Source: Planctomycetia bacterium
Lineage (GTDB): Bacteria > Planctomycetota > UBA1135 > GCA-002686595
Reading direction: 5' to 3'
Length of the DNA stretch: 27,038 nt
Assembly (NCBI GenBank): GCA_005778045.1
Contig: SXKQ01000167.1
Span: 1-27,038, forward strand
Shown here: one piece after another, positions 15,477 through 23,147 of the stretch
Layout of the letters: each line of letters starts with the position of its first letter
Numbering within the stretch: position 1 is the stretch's first letter
Notes under the pieces: generated by a model
What the model saw: the letters and a program-made list of their open reading frames with translations, nothing else
The model's database searches: none
Told to the model about the DNA's origin: nothing
Program-made: the position numbers and the translations under genes

Positions 15477-16621
15477 GGCGCGAGCTCTAGTTCGATCACG
15501 CGCTCCGCGAAGCGCTGCGCGATCCCCCGCCGTCCCGCTTCAGTGAAGTGGATTCCGTCGGCCAGGAACCACGCTTCGCGCCCCGCACGTGCGGCGAGCT
15601 CCGCGGCGAGGTCGAGCAGCGGCACGCCCTCTCTCCGCGCGACCTCGCGCGTGAGCTGCACGTAGCGCGCGTGAGTCTCCACGATCTCGGCGGCGCTATT
15701 CCCGAAGCGGTAGCGCAGCAGGTACTCCGGAACCCGCACATCGTGGGTCGAGGGCGCCGTCACGAGCAGCACCGGAACCCCGCGCTGCTCGAAGGCTCGC
15801 ACCATCCGGGTGAGGTTCGCGTCGTAGTGCTCGGGCAAGACCCGCGGGACGTCGAGTACGCGCTCCCGCGAGTCGATGGCGAAGGACGCGAGAGCCTGAA
15901 GCAGGCGCGACGACCGGTGCAAGCGCTCGAAGCGCGCGTGAAGGACCTTGTCCGCATCGACGCTGCCGCGCGCGAGCCAGTGATCGTTCCAGCCGTAGCA
16001 CAGCACGACGAGGTCCGGCTCGAGCGCGAGTCCATGGCGCTCGGCGACGCGCAGCCCCTGCAGCGTCGAGTATCCCGCGAGCGACAGGTTGACGCACTCG
16101 AGCGGTCGCGCGGCCCGCGCGGAGAGTTCCTTCACGCCGAGCGCCGGCCATTCCTCGGGGTGCCCCTGCCAGAGGCAGGAATCGCCCAGAAACAGCGCGC
16201 GCCACGTGCCCGCGGGCTTGGGGACGCCCGGCTCGGCTCCGGCGAATCCGAGCGAGTTGGTGCCCTCGACGTCGCGCGGCAACGTCCAGAAGAGCTCGGG
16301 GTCTGGCTCGAGCTCGAGGAAGTCCTTCGGGGAGGGATAGCCGAATTCGACCCCGGAGATGCGTCGGAAGTCTGCGCTCCGCAGCCCGAGTTCCGGAACG
16401 ACGAGCAGCGCGACGAGCGTCGATGCGGCGACCGCGAGGCCGTACTTCGCGCCGCGTGCGGCGCGCGCTCGCACCGCAAGAAACACGGCCCCGCCGGCGA
16501 GAGCGAGCATGAGCGCGACCCAGGCCGGCGCGAGCGCCTCGAACGCGAGTCGCGCCGCCAGTGCGGCAGCGAGAGCGACCGGCGCGGCGACGAGCAGCGA
16601 CGAGCTGGTCCCCGGGCGCAT
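15473..16621 (-). CDS. Membrane-anchored SGNH/GDSL hydrolase-like protein
   Basis: ATG at 16621 is taken because it lies 16 bp after the previous gene's stop, has AGG upstream, and starts just before the first helix; 382 residues. Three N-terminal membrane helices (about 8-28, 31-50, 58-76) are followed by an external SGNH domain. Block I is FLGDSCLWQG (Ser148), block III is GWNDHW (N212), and the catalytic dyad is D355-G-I-H358 (DGIHFTEAG). All catalytic positions are present. Such proteins act as esterases or O-acyl transferases on glycans or lipids. In an operon with an acyltransferase and a glycosyltransferase, modification of a surface glycolipid is likely. Confidence 0.85.
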   Translation of the reverse strand: MRPGTSSSLLVAAPVALAAALAARLAFEALAPAWVALMLALAGGAVFLAVRARAARGAKYGLAVAASTLVALLVVPELGLRSADFRRISGVEFGYPSPKDFLELEPDPELFWTLPRDVEGTNSLGFAGAEPGVPKPAGTWRALFLGDSCLWQGHPEEWPALGVKELSARAARPLECVNLSLAGYSTLQGLRVAERHGLALEPDLVVLCYGWNDHWLARGSVDADKVLHARFERLHRSSRLLQALASFAIDSRERVLDVPRVLPEHYDANLTRMVRAFEQRGVPVLLVTAPSTHDVRVPEYLLRYRFGNSAAEIVETHARYVQLTREVARREGVPLLDLAAELAARAGREAWFLADGIHFTEAGRRGIAQRFAERVIELELAP

Positions 16622-16637
16622 CAACGGCGCCTCGCGT

Positions 16638-17468
16638 TCACGGCCAGAGCTCGCAAGCCATGCCGTCGCGCAGCACGTGCACGCGCATCGGCCCCGCAGC
16701 AGCGCGCTGCTCGGACCCAGCAGGTTCGACCTTGGCGGCACGCGCGTCGAAGAACATCACCTGTCCCTCGCCCACGACTTCGCCGCGCCCGTTCTCGACG
16801 ACCAGCGCCGTGCGCTCGTCGATTCCGACGCCCACGAGCTCAGGATGGTCGAGCACCGCCGCCACGAGCCGATTCGTGCGCTGGCGAGCGAGGAAGTGCT
16901 GGTCGACGATCGCTCCCTCCAGCAGGCCGAGCCCTTCCGAGGTCGCGGTGACGTCCGCGCAGATCCGCACCAACTCGTCCTTGCCCTCGCCCGTGATCAT
17001 CACGCGCGACATGACCGCCGCGCCTGCGCTCGTCCCACCGCACACGACTCCGGCCACGGCGCGCTCGCGCACGAGCTCGAGCAAGCCCGCGGCGCGCAGG
17101 TCGCGCATGAGCAGGCTCTGGTCTCCCCCTCCGAACCAGATCAGGTCCGCTTGCGAGAGCAGCGAGCGCGCCCGCTCGACGTCGGACAAGTCGCTCAGGT
17201 TCACGGCGTCTCTGGCCCCCGCGTCGCGCCACATCTGCGTCGCGTCCTCTCCGCGATCCGTGCGCTCGGAAGCCTGCGGCAGCACGACTACGCGCGAATC
17301 CGCACCGCGCGCGAGCGCGAGTGCGCGCTGCTGGATCGCCTCGGTGGTCCCACCGCCACCCACGATCACGAGCCGGACGTCCGCGCCGGACTCGCGCCTC
17401 GTCGTTGCGCACGAGGACAACGCGAGCAGCAGCAGGCAGGCCGTGACACGCAGGTGCATGACTCTCAT
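16638..17468 (-). CDS. Cyanophycinase-like (peptidase S51) lipoprotein
   Basis: ATG at 17468 overlaps the acyltransferase stop and has GAGGA close upstream; an ATG at 17459 is an alternative. It has 276 residues. The lipoprotein signal is CLLLLALSSC, with C20 lipidated. The class-I-glutaminase-like S51 fold shows LVIVGGGG, the WFGGGDQ turn, the nucleophile S147 in VCGGTSAGAAVMSR, and DQHFLARQRTNRL, the signature of cyanophycinases. The catalytic set therefore looks complete. Cyanophycinase cleaves beta-Asp-Arg polymers, but an exported, lipid-anchored form implies another substrate, perhaps an isopeptide or amide in the envelope. Its operon partners are an LpxL-like enzyme, an SGNH hydrolase and a glycosyltransferase. 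Confidence 0.85.
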   Translation of the reverse strand: MRVMHLRVTACLLLLALSSCATTRRESGADVRLVIVGGGGTTEAIQQRALALARGADSRVVVLPQASERTDRGEDATQMWRDAGARDAVNLSDLSDVERARSLLSQADLIWFGGGDQSLLMRDLRAAGLLELVRERAVAGVVCGGTSAGAAVMSRVMITGEGKDELVRICADVTATSEGLGLLEGAIVDQHFLARQRTNRLVAAVLDHPELVGVGIDERTALVVENGRGEVVGEGQVMFFDARAAKVEPAGSEQRAAAGPMRVHVLRDGMACELWP

Positions 17469-18340
17469 CGTTCCTCGGAATCGCCGCCGCGTCGATAGAG
17501 ATCCTGCTCTCCCGGCGGCCGGTTGCGGAAGCGCTTGTAGCTCCACAGATACTGCTCGGGAGCGGAGCGAATCAGGCGTTCGAGCTCGCGGTTCATGGCC
17601 GCCGTGGCACGCGCCACGTCACCACAGCGCAGGTCGGACTCGCTCGCCTCGACGAAGTGCACACGATAGCCGTCCGCGAAGCGCTCGCTCCAGCACAGGA
17701 ACAAGGGCGTCCCGGTCTTCTCGAGCAGCTTGACCACCAGCGTGGTGGTGTTGGCGAGCGGGCCGAGGAAGGGTACGAACAGCCCCGAACCGCGGCCGGG
17801 GTCCTGATCGGGCAGCACGCCCGCGACCTCGCCTTTCCGTAGGGCGCGGTGCAGGGCGCGCACCCCGCTCGCATCGGCCGGCACGAGCCGCGCGCCGGTA
17901 CGCTCCCGCGCCGCCGTGTAGAAGGCATCCATCTCGGCGATCGGCGGGGGCTTGTAGAGCGCGGTGAGCGGAACTCGAGCAGCCACGTAGAGCCCGGAGA
18001 ACTCCCACGCACCAAGGTGCGGAGTGAGCAGCAGGACTCCGCCCCTCGCGCGCGCGGAGAGGAATGCATCCTCACCGCACACCTCGCGCACGAGCGCAAG
18101 TACCCGCGGAGCGCGCCAGCACCAGAGTGCCGCGAATTCGGCGATCGTCTGCCCTGTCTCGATCAGGCTCGCCCGCTCGAGCCTTGTGCGCGCAGCCGGC
18201 TCGAGCTCGGGCCAGCAGAGTTCCACATTCGTGCGCGTCACCTGCCGTTCGCGCGTGTCGAAGGCCGCGAGCAACCGCCCTCCGAGTCGGCCGAAGGCTC
18301 GCAGGGCACTCAGCGGCAACAGCGCAGCGACGCGCAACAC
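17465..18340 (-). CDS. LpxL/HtrB-type lipid A acyltransferase-like protein
   Basis: The frame has the LpxL-family layout: an N-terminal hydrophobic helix (LRVAALLPLSALRAFG), RTNVELCWPEL, the H-x4-E catalytic motif TPHLGAWEFSG (H108, E113), PDQDPGRGSGLFVPFLG, and the ending EQYLWSYKRFRNRP. GTG at 18340 gives 291 residues, the usual size (about 300). A TTG at 18460 would add 40 basic residues, and neither start has a good ribosome site. It should transfer a fatty acyl chain from acyl-ACP to a lipid A-like glycolipid at the inner membrane. It heads an overlapping operon with the S51, SGNH and glycosyltransferase genes and supports a Gram-negative outer membrane. Confidence 0.87.
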   Translation of the reverse strand: MLRVAALLPLSALRAFGRLGGRLLAAFDTRERQVTRTNVELCWPELEPAARTRLERASLIETGQTIAEFAALWCWRAPRVLALVREVCGEDAFLSARARGGVLLLTPHLGAWEFSGLYVAARVPLTALYKPPPIAEMDAFYTAARERTGARLVPADASGVRALHRALRKGEVAGVLPDQDPGRGSGLFVPFLGPLANTTTLVVKLLEKTGTPLFLCWSERFADGYRVHFVEASESDLRCGDVARATAAMNRELERLIRSAPEQYLWSYKRFRNRPPGEQDLYRRGGDSEER

Positions 18341-18519
18341 AGCGCCGTTGACCGAGGCCGCCAGCGGACGCGAACGTGAACGCTTCTTGGGCTCGCTGGC
18401 CGGGCGGCGGTGAACCTCGCCGCCACCGGAATCGGCCGGACTCTGCTGCTCCTGAACCAAGACGCGGAGACGGTACGAGACCGCCTCCGCGAGGGCAACC
18501 GAGCGACGCCCACTTGCTG

Positions 18520-20226
18520 CTAGGGCTGGATCGTGAATAGGACGGCGTTGCTCAGGCTCGAGCCGCCGTCGCGATAGAAGACCTGGCAGAAGAGCGTGTC
18601 GCCGGCCTGCACCGCGAGATCCGGGCCGGAGCGGAAGTGCGCGTTGAGGTCCTGCTGCACGAAGCCGGAGCAGACCGCTCCGGTGGCCGAGCCCTGCGTA
18701 CCCTGCGCGACGAGTCGCACGAAGGGCGACTTCACGCACAGCCAGCCCGAGCCGTAGGGCGCAGCCTGCCCGTGGCTACCGTAGAACAGGAATCCGGTGC
18801 TCTGGCGGACGACGCCGTTGGCACGCACGATGAACGGAGTGAGCGCGCTGGCGCTCGGCGAACCGGAGGTCGTCAGCGTGGCCGTGCAGCCCGAAGCGCT
18901 GGTGCCCGCGGTGCCGTAGCTTGTGACCGGCAGCGGCGCGGCGCTGTAGGCGCGCGCGCGGCCGACATCGATACTCGTGGCACCGGAGTCGAAGGTCGGC
19001 CAGCCGACGACGAAGTCATCGAGCCCGTCGCCGTTGACGTCCGCTCCGCCCGCGACGGCGTGTCCCAGCATCTCGTCGACGGAAGCTCCGTACACGCTGT
19101 GGAGCACCGCTCCCGTGCGGCCGGACCAGACGCGGGCCATGCCGCAGTTGCCCAAACCTTGATCCTTGAGGCGCGCCCCGCCGATCACGTCGCCCCAGCC
19201 GTCTCCGTCGACGTCACCGGCGTGCGCACAGCTGCGCCCCATGTCGTCGGACGCGGCCGTGCCGCGGAAGTGGAACAGCTGCGCGCCGTCGAGCCCGGAG
19301 TGGACGAACACCGAGCCCGAGTTGGCGCCCTGATAGTCCGCGAACGGAGAGCCGATCACGAAGTCCGGCCAGCCGTCATTGTTCACGTCACGCCCGCCAT
19401 CGACGCAGAAGCCGAAGTTCTCGCCGGCAGTCGAGCCCTGAAAGAAGCGCAGAGCGGCGCCCGTGCGACCGGAGAACACCCAGACGCGCCCCTGATCGTT
19501 CAGCGAGTAGGTGGACTGCGGGGCACCGACGAGGACATCCGCGAAGCCGTCGCGGTCGACATCGCCCGCGCCCGACACGCTCATGCCGAGCACCGAGACG
19601 CCCTGCGGCGAGTTAAACGTGCGCAGCACGCTGCCATCGAGACCCGAGAAGATGCGCGCCTCGCCGACGTTGGCGGTGTTCGTGCCCTTGCCGTAGGGCG
19701 CGCCGACAATCACGTCCATGCGTCCGTCGCCATTGACGTCGCCGGCGCCATCGACCGACAGCCCGAACCAGTCGCCCGCGGCGTCGCCGTGCCAGGTGAA
19801 GAGCACGCTGCCCGTGCGACCCGACCACACGCGCGCCATGCCGGCGTTCGACCCATTCGTGTCGTGATTGGGCGCACCCGCGACGAGGTCGTTCCAGCCG
19901 TCGCCATCGACATCGCCAGCGCAGGCGACGCTCTCGCCGAGCCGGTCGCCGGCCACGGGGCCCGCGAAGCTCCGCACGATCGCGCCCGTGCGGCCATTCA
20001 GCACGCGCACGAGGCCGGACGAGGCGCCGTTGACGTCCGCGAAGGGCGCGCCGACCGCGAGCTCGGCCTGCCCGTCGCCGTCGAGGTCACCGAGGACAGC
20101 GATCGCGTCGCCGAGCTGGTCGCCCGCGCTGCCGCCGGTCGAAGTCTGAAGGGAGGTCTGGGCGGTGGCGAGAGCGGCGGTCGAGCACAGGGAGAGCGAT
20201 GCGAGAGCGATGCAGGCGGTCTTCAT
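18520..20226 (-). CDS. Secreted seven-repeat FG-GAP (integrin-alpha-like) beta-propeller protein
   Basis: A 568-residue protein; ATG at 20226 follows GAGGA seven bases upstream. A signal peptide (ACIALASLSLCSTAALA) precedes seven FG-GAP repeats, each with a D-x-D-x-D-G calcium loop: GDLDGDGQAE, GDVDGDGWND, GDVNGDGRMD, GDVDRDGFAD, RDVNNDGWPD, GDVDGDGWGD, ADVNGDGLDD. Seven is the number needed to close an integrin-type propeller. The C-terminal 130 residues form the planctomycete module ending LFCQVFYRDGG...VLFTIQP, also found in the broken FG-GAP gene at the window start. It is likely a surface or secreted protein; the ligand is unknown. It is intact. Confidence 0.9.
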   Translation of the reverse strand: MKTACIALASLSLCSTAALATAQTSLQTSTGGSAGDQLGDAIAVLGDLDGDGQAELAVGAPFADVNGASSGLVRVLNGRTGAIVRSFAGPVAGDRLGESVACAGDVDGDGWNDLVAGAPNHDTNGSNAGMARVWSGRTGSVLFTWHGDAAGDWFGLSVDGAGDVNGDGRMDVIVGAPYGKGTNTANVGEARIFSGLDGSVLRTFNSPQGVSVLGMSVSGAGDVDRDGFADVLVGAPQSTYSLNDQGRVWVFSGRTGAALRFFQGSTAGENFGFCVDGGRDVNNDGWPDFVIGSPFADYQGANSGSVFVHSGLDGAQLFHFRGTAASDDMGRSCAHAGDVDGDGWGDVIGGARLKDQGLGNCGMARVWSGRTGAVLHSVYGASVDEMLGHAVAGGADVNGDGLDDFVVGWPTFDSGATSIDVGRARAYSAAPLPVTSYGTAGTSASGCTATLTTSGSPSASALTPFIVRANGVVRQSTGFLFYGSHGQAAPYGSGWLCVKSPFVRLVAQGTQGSATGAVCSGFVQQDLNAHFRSGPDLAVQAGDTLFCQVFYRDGGSSLSNAVLFTIQP

Positions 20227-20350
20227 TTACGATTCCTCGGTTGCAGGCGAGTTAGGGGCGGCTGCGACGGGGCTCGACAGGAAAGTCCGCCGTGGCCAGC
20301 CACAGGCGCTGGACACGGCGGTGTCGTCCCCACGACATTGCTTCTTCCGG

Positions 20351-20367
20351 GGGGCGGAGACCGCCCC
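20351..20367 (-). terminator. GC-rich hairpin after the YejM-like gene
   Basis: GGGGCGG-AGA-CCGCCCC is a perfect 7-bp stem with a three-base loop, about 100 nt past the stop of the minus-strand gene ending at 20471. There is no T-tract, so the terminator role is uncertain. The rest of the 244-bp gap shows no gene. Confidence 0.35.
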
Positions 20368-20470
20368 ACGCCCCAAGAGTTCGGCCCCCCCGCTCGGCAG
20401 TCTTGAGCGAGGACCGGAATCTGGAGTCAGCTCCCGCCGGAGCCGGAAAGGAAGTCGCAATCCGCGCCGG

Positions 20471-22354
20471 TCAGCGCCCGCCGGCCACGTCCGGAAGCGC
20501 TAGGAAGCGCCAGCATTGCTCGGAAAGTTGCTCCAGCGAGTCCGCGCTGCGCTCCAGCGCGCCACGCTGGTCGGCCACCAGCCTCCAGCGCTCGTCCCAG
20601 ACCGAGATCGCCATCCCGGCCGCGGGCTCGCGTGGGATGCGCAGCAGTCCCTCGCGCGTCCACAGCCCGACGTCCTCCCAGCTCGCGACGACCCGCACGC
20701 GCTCGGCGACGGGCTCGAGCAGGTTTCCGCCGAGCGTCCAGCGTGCGCGCAGCCGCGGGTCGGCCCCGAGGTGCTCGAGCAACGTCGCGGGCAAGTCCGC
20801 ATGCGAAGTCGGACGACGCTCGACGCCCGGCGCGATCCCGGGTCCCAAGACGAGCAGCGGAACACGCACCTGCTCCGGCGTGAAGTTGCTGGTGTGCCCC
20901 CAATGCCCGTTCTCGGCGAACTCCTCGCCATGGTCGCCGGTGACGACCACCAGCGTGCGCTCGAGCTCGCCCATGCGCTCGAGTTCCTCGAGCAGCCAGC
21001 CCGCCACGCGGTCGGCATGCAGCAGCGCATTCCGGTAGCGATTGCGCACCAGTTCCTGCAGCTCTGGATCGCGCGAGCCGGCGAGCTCCACGTAGTCGAT
21101 ATCGCGCGCGTACGGCCGGAATGGATCGGCGCCCTCGGGGAAGTCGTACTTCTGGTGGGCCGAGTCGAGCAGCACGAAGGCGAAGAACGGCCGGTCCGCA
21201 TCGCGCTCGCGCACGAAGCTCGCGCACGCCTCCGCTACGCGCTGGTCCCGCACGCTCGCCCGCGCGTCCCCGAAGTCGTCGCGCACGCTCTCCGCAATGC
21301 TCGACCACGCTGTGCGGCGGAACTCTGGATAGTCCATCGACGCGCTCGAGAACACGCCCGGTTCGTAGCCCGCCGCGAGCAACGTGTCGAGCAGCACCGG
21401 CGGGCGCCCCGCCTCGAGCACCGGCCACCAGTAGGAGCCGTGCAGCCCGTAGAGCATCGAGAACACGCCAAAGCGCGTGCCGTTGCCGCCGCTGTAGTGA
21501 TCCGCGAACACCCGCGCCCGGGGGGCGCGCGCCGCGAGCGCCGGAGTGTCGTCAGGACCCGACATATCGCCGCGCCAAGAGTCGATCACGAGGATCAGCA
21601 CGTTGGGACGCGGGCCCGCGGGAGCGAGCTCGGGCCTCTCGAGCGGGTAGCGCAGCGTCGCCCCTTCGCTCGCAATCGGCACGGCCGGTCCGAGGTCCGA
21701 CGCGTACGGCTCGGGCAGCATCGGCACGACCGAAACGCGCGGATAGAGAGGGAACGCCCGGCTGAGCGCCGACACGCGCGCGTCCTGCTGCAGCTCCGCG
21801 CCGGCATAGATCGTCTTCTCGATGCCCACCGCGAGCACGAGCAGGGCCACGGCCACGGACGCGGGTCGATGCCAGCGACTCGAGCGCGCCGCGTGCTCGG
21901 CCGACCCGGCCAGCCAGCGCCATGCGAGCAGCTCGAGCGCGAAGAACAGCGCCGCCAGAGCCAGTCCGACGGTCCACACGCGCGGGCCCAGTCGGTAGCT
22001 GTCCTCGGAGCCGCGCGTCGTGATCAGGTTCCACGCCGCGGAGTTGAAGTGATAGCGGAAGAGCCCCCACACGCGGGTGTCGATCACCAGCGCGAGTTGG
22101 AACAGCATCCAAGCCAGAGCCGCGAGCAAGCCGAACTCGCGCGACCGCAAGCCCGCGCGCGCTGCGAGCCACAGGAACGAGCCAGGGACGAGCGCCAGCG
22201 TGGCGACGGTCGACACGAGCCCGAGGTGAGCGAACAGCCACAGGACCGGCGAGCGTGGCACGTTCTCGGCCTCGAGATATGAGAGCCCCACCAGCGCCCC
22301 TAGGGCGATGTTGAAGAGCCAGAGCCACAAGGCGGCTGTACGACGAGATTCCAT
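20471..22354 (-). CDS. YejM/PbgA-like inner-membrane protein with sulfatase-fold domain
   Basis: A 627-residue protein. The N-terminus (RRTAALWLWLFNIALGALVG) and five membrane helices (about 9-27, 38-60, 75-95, 128-150, 168-184) match the layout of YejM/PbgA. A periplasmic sulfatase-like domain starts near 249 (PNVLILVIDSWRGD). It contains HYSGGNGTRFGVFSMLYGLHG, equivalent to the YejM GGNxTR segment with Thr at the nucleophile position, and VVVTGDHGEEFAENGHWGH. In enterobacteria YejM monitors lipopolysaccharide and controls LpxC turnover; whether this holds here is inference. A lipid-phosphoglycerol or phosphoethanolamine transferase role is the alternative. The nearby LpxL-like gene supports a lipid A connection. 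Confidence 0.85.
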   Translation of the reverse strand: MESRRTAALWLWLFNIALGALVGLSYLEAENVPRSPVLWLFAHLGLVSTVATLALVPGSFLWLAARAGLRSREFGLLAALAWMLFQLALVIDTRVWGLFRYHFNSAAWNLITTRGSEDSYRLGPRVWTVGLALAALFFALELLAWRWLAGSAEHAARSSRWHRPASVAVALLVLAVGIEKTIYAGAELQQDARVSALSRAFPLYPRVSVVPMLPEPYASDLGPAVPIASEGATLRYPLERPELAPAGPRPNVLILVIDSWRGDMSGPDDTPALAARAPRARVFADHYSGGNGTRFGVFSMLYGLHGSYWWPVLEAGRPPVLLDTLLAAGYEPGVFSSASMDYPEFRRTAWSSIAESVRDDFGDARASVRDQRVAEACASFVRERDADRPFFAFVLLDSAHQKYDFPEGADPFRPYARDIDYVELAGSRDPELQELVRNRYRNALLHADRVAGWLLEELERMGELERTLVVVTGDHGEEFAENGHWGHTSNFTPEQVRVPLLVLGPGIAPGVERRPTSHADLPATLLEHLGADPRLRARWTLGGNLLEPVAERVRVVASWEDVGLWTREGLLRIPREPAAGMAISVWDERWRLVADQRGALERSADSLEQLSEQCWRFLALPDVAGGR

Positions 22355-22497
22355 GGGAAGCCGGAAGCCCTCGCGCGATCACGGGCGGCCCGGACGCCGC
22401 CCCGCTCACGCTTGCGTACCGTAGCCCGAGCGGCATGGGCTCGCAAATCGCGGCTCTGGCGGCAGGTGGCCCCGAACGCTAAACTCCCGCGCCTTCC

Positions 22498-22590
<93 letters not shown>

Positions 22591-22697
22591 CCTTCGCGCC
22601 GGGCGGATGCGCCGGTCAGCATCGGCAGTCACTTGCGAAACGTGCGCAGCCAGCGCAGCCTCTCGAAATCGTGCTCGCACCCACCGTCCCGACGAGC

Positions 22698-23147
22698 TTG
22701 TCCACGCGCCTTGTGGTCGCGCTCGGCGCGATGGCGCTCGCCTCCTGCCAGGCCGAGCGCGCCCTGCGCATCACCTCCGAACCCAGCCAAGCCGAGGTGC
22801 GCCTCGATGGCGCGCGGGTCGGGACGACCCCCTGCGAAGTGCCTTTCGAGCACTACGGCGTGCGGCGCCTGACGCTCTACCTGTCGGGCTACGCCACCTA
22901 CTCGCGCGTGCTCGAGGTCGAGCCGCCGTGGTATGGCGAGTTTCCGGTCGACATCTTCACGGAAGTGCTCGTGCCGATCGGCTGGAGCGACATCCAGAAA
23001 GTGCACGTGCGCCTCGTGAAGGGGCAGAGCGTGCTGCTCGAGCCCGACCTGCCCGGCGTGATCGAGCGCGCCAACAACCTGCGCCACGCCGGCCCCGCGG
23101 GTCCCAAGTCGCCGGCCAAGTCCGAGGACGAGGACCGCCAGCCGTGA
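22698..23147 (+). CDS. PEGA-domain lipoprotein
   Basis: TTG at 22698 gives a compact lipoprotein signal (STRLVVALGAMALASC); GTG at 22671 or 22713 are alternatives, so the start is uncertain. It has about 149 residues. Directly after the lipidated Cys comes a PEGA domain: LRITSEPSQAEVRLDGARVG, then TTPCEVPFEHYGVRRLTL and YLSGYATYSRVLEV. The C-terminus is charged. PEGA domains are small extracytoplasmic modules with poorly known binding roles. The stop overlaps the murD GTG start (GTGA), so the two are translationally coupled, pointing to an envelope role. Confidence 0.8.
   Translation: MSTRLVVALGAMALASCQAERALRITSEPSQAEVRLDGARVGTTPCEVPFEHYGVRRLTLYLSGYATYSRVLEVEPPWYGEFPVDIFTEVLVPIGWSDIQKVHVRLVKGQSVLLEPDLPGVIERANNLRHAGPAGPKSPAKSEDEDRQP

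Noticed and set aside
18637..22282. Two plus-strand frames of about 590 codons each
   Set aside because: Antisense shadows of the FG-GAP and YejM-like genes; His/Arg/Glu-rich translations typical of reversed high-GC coding sequence.
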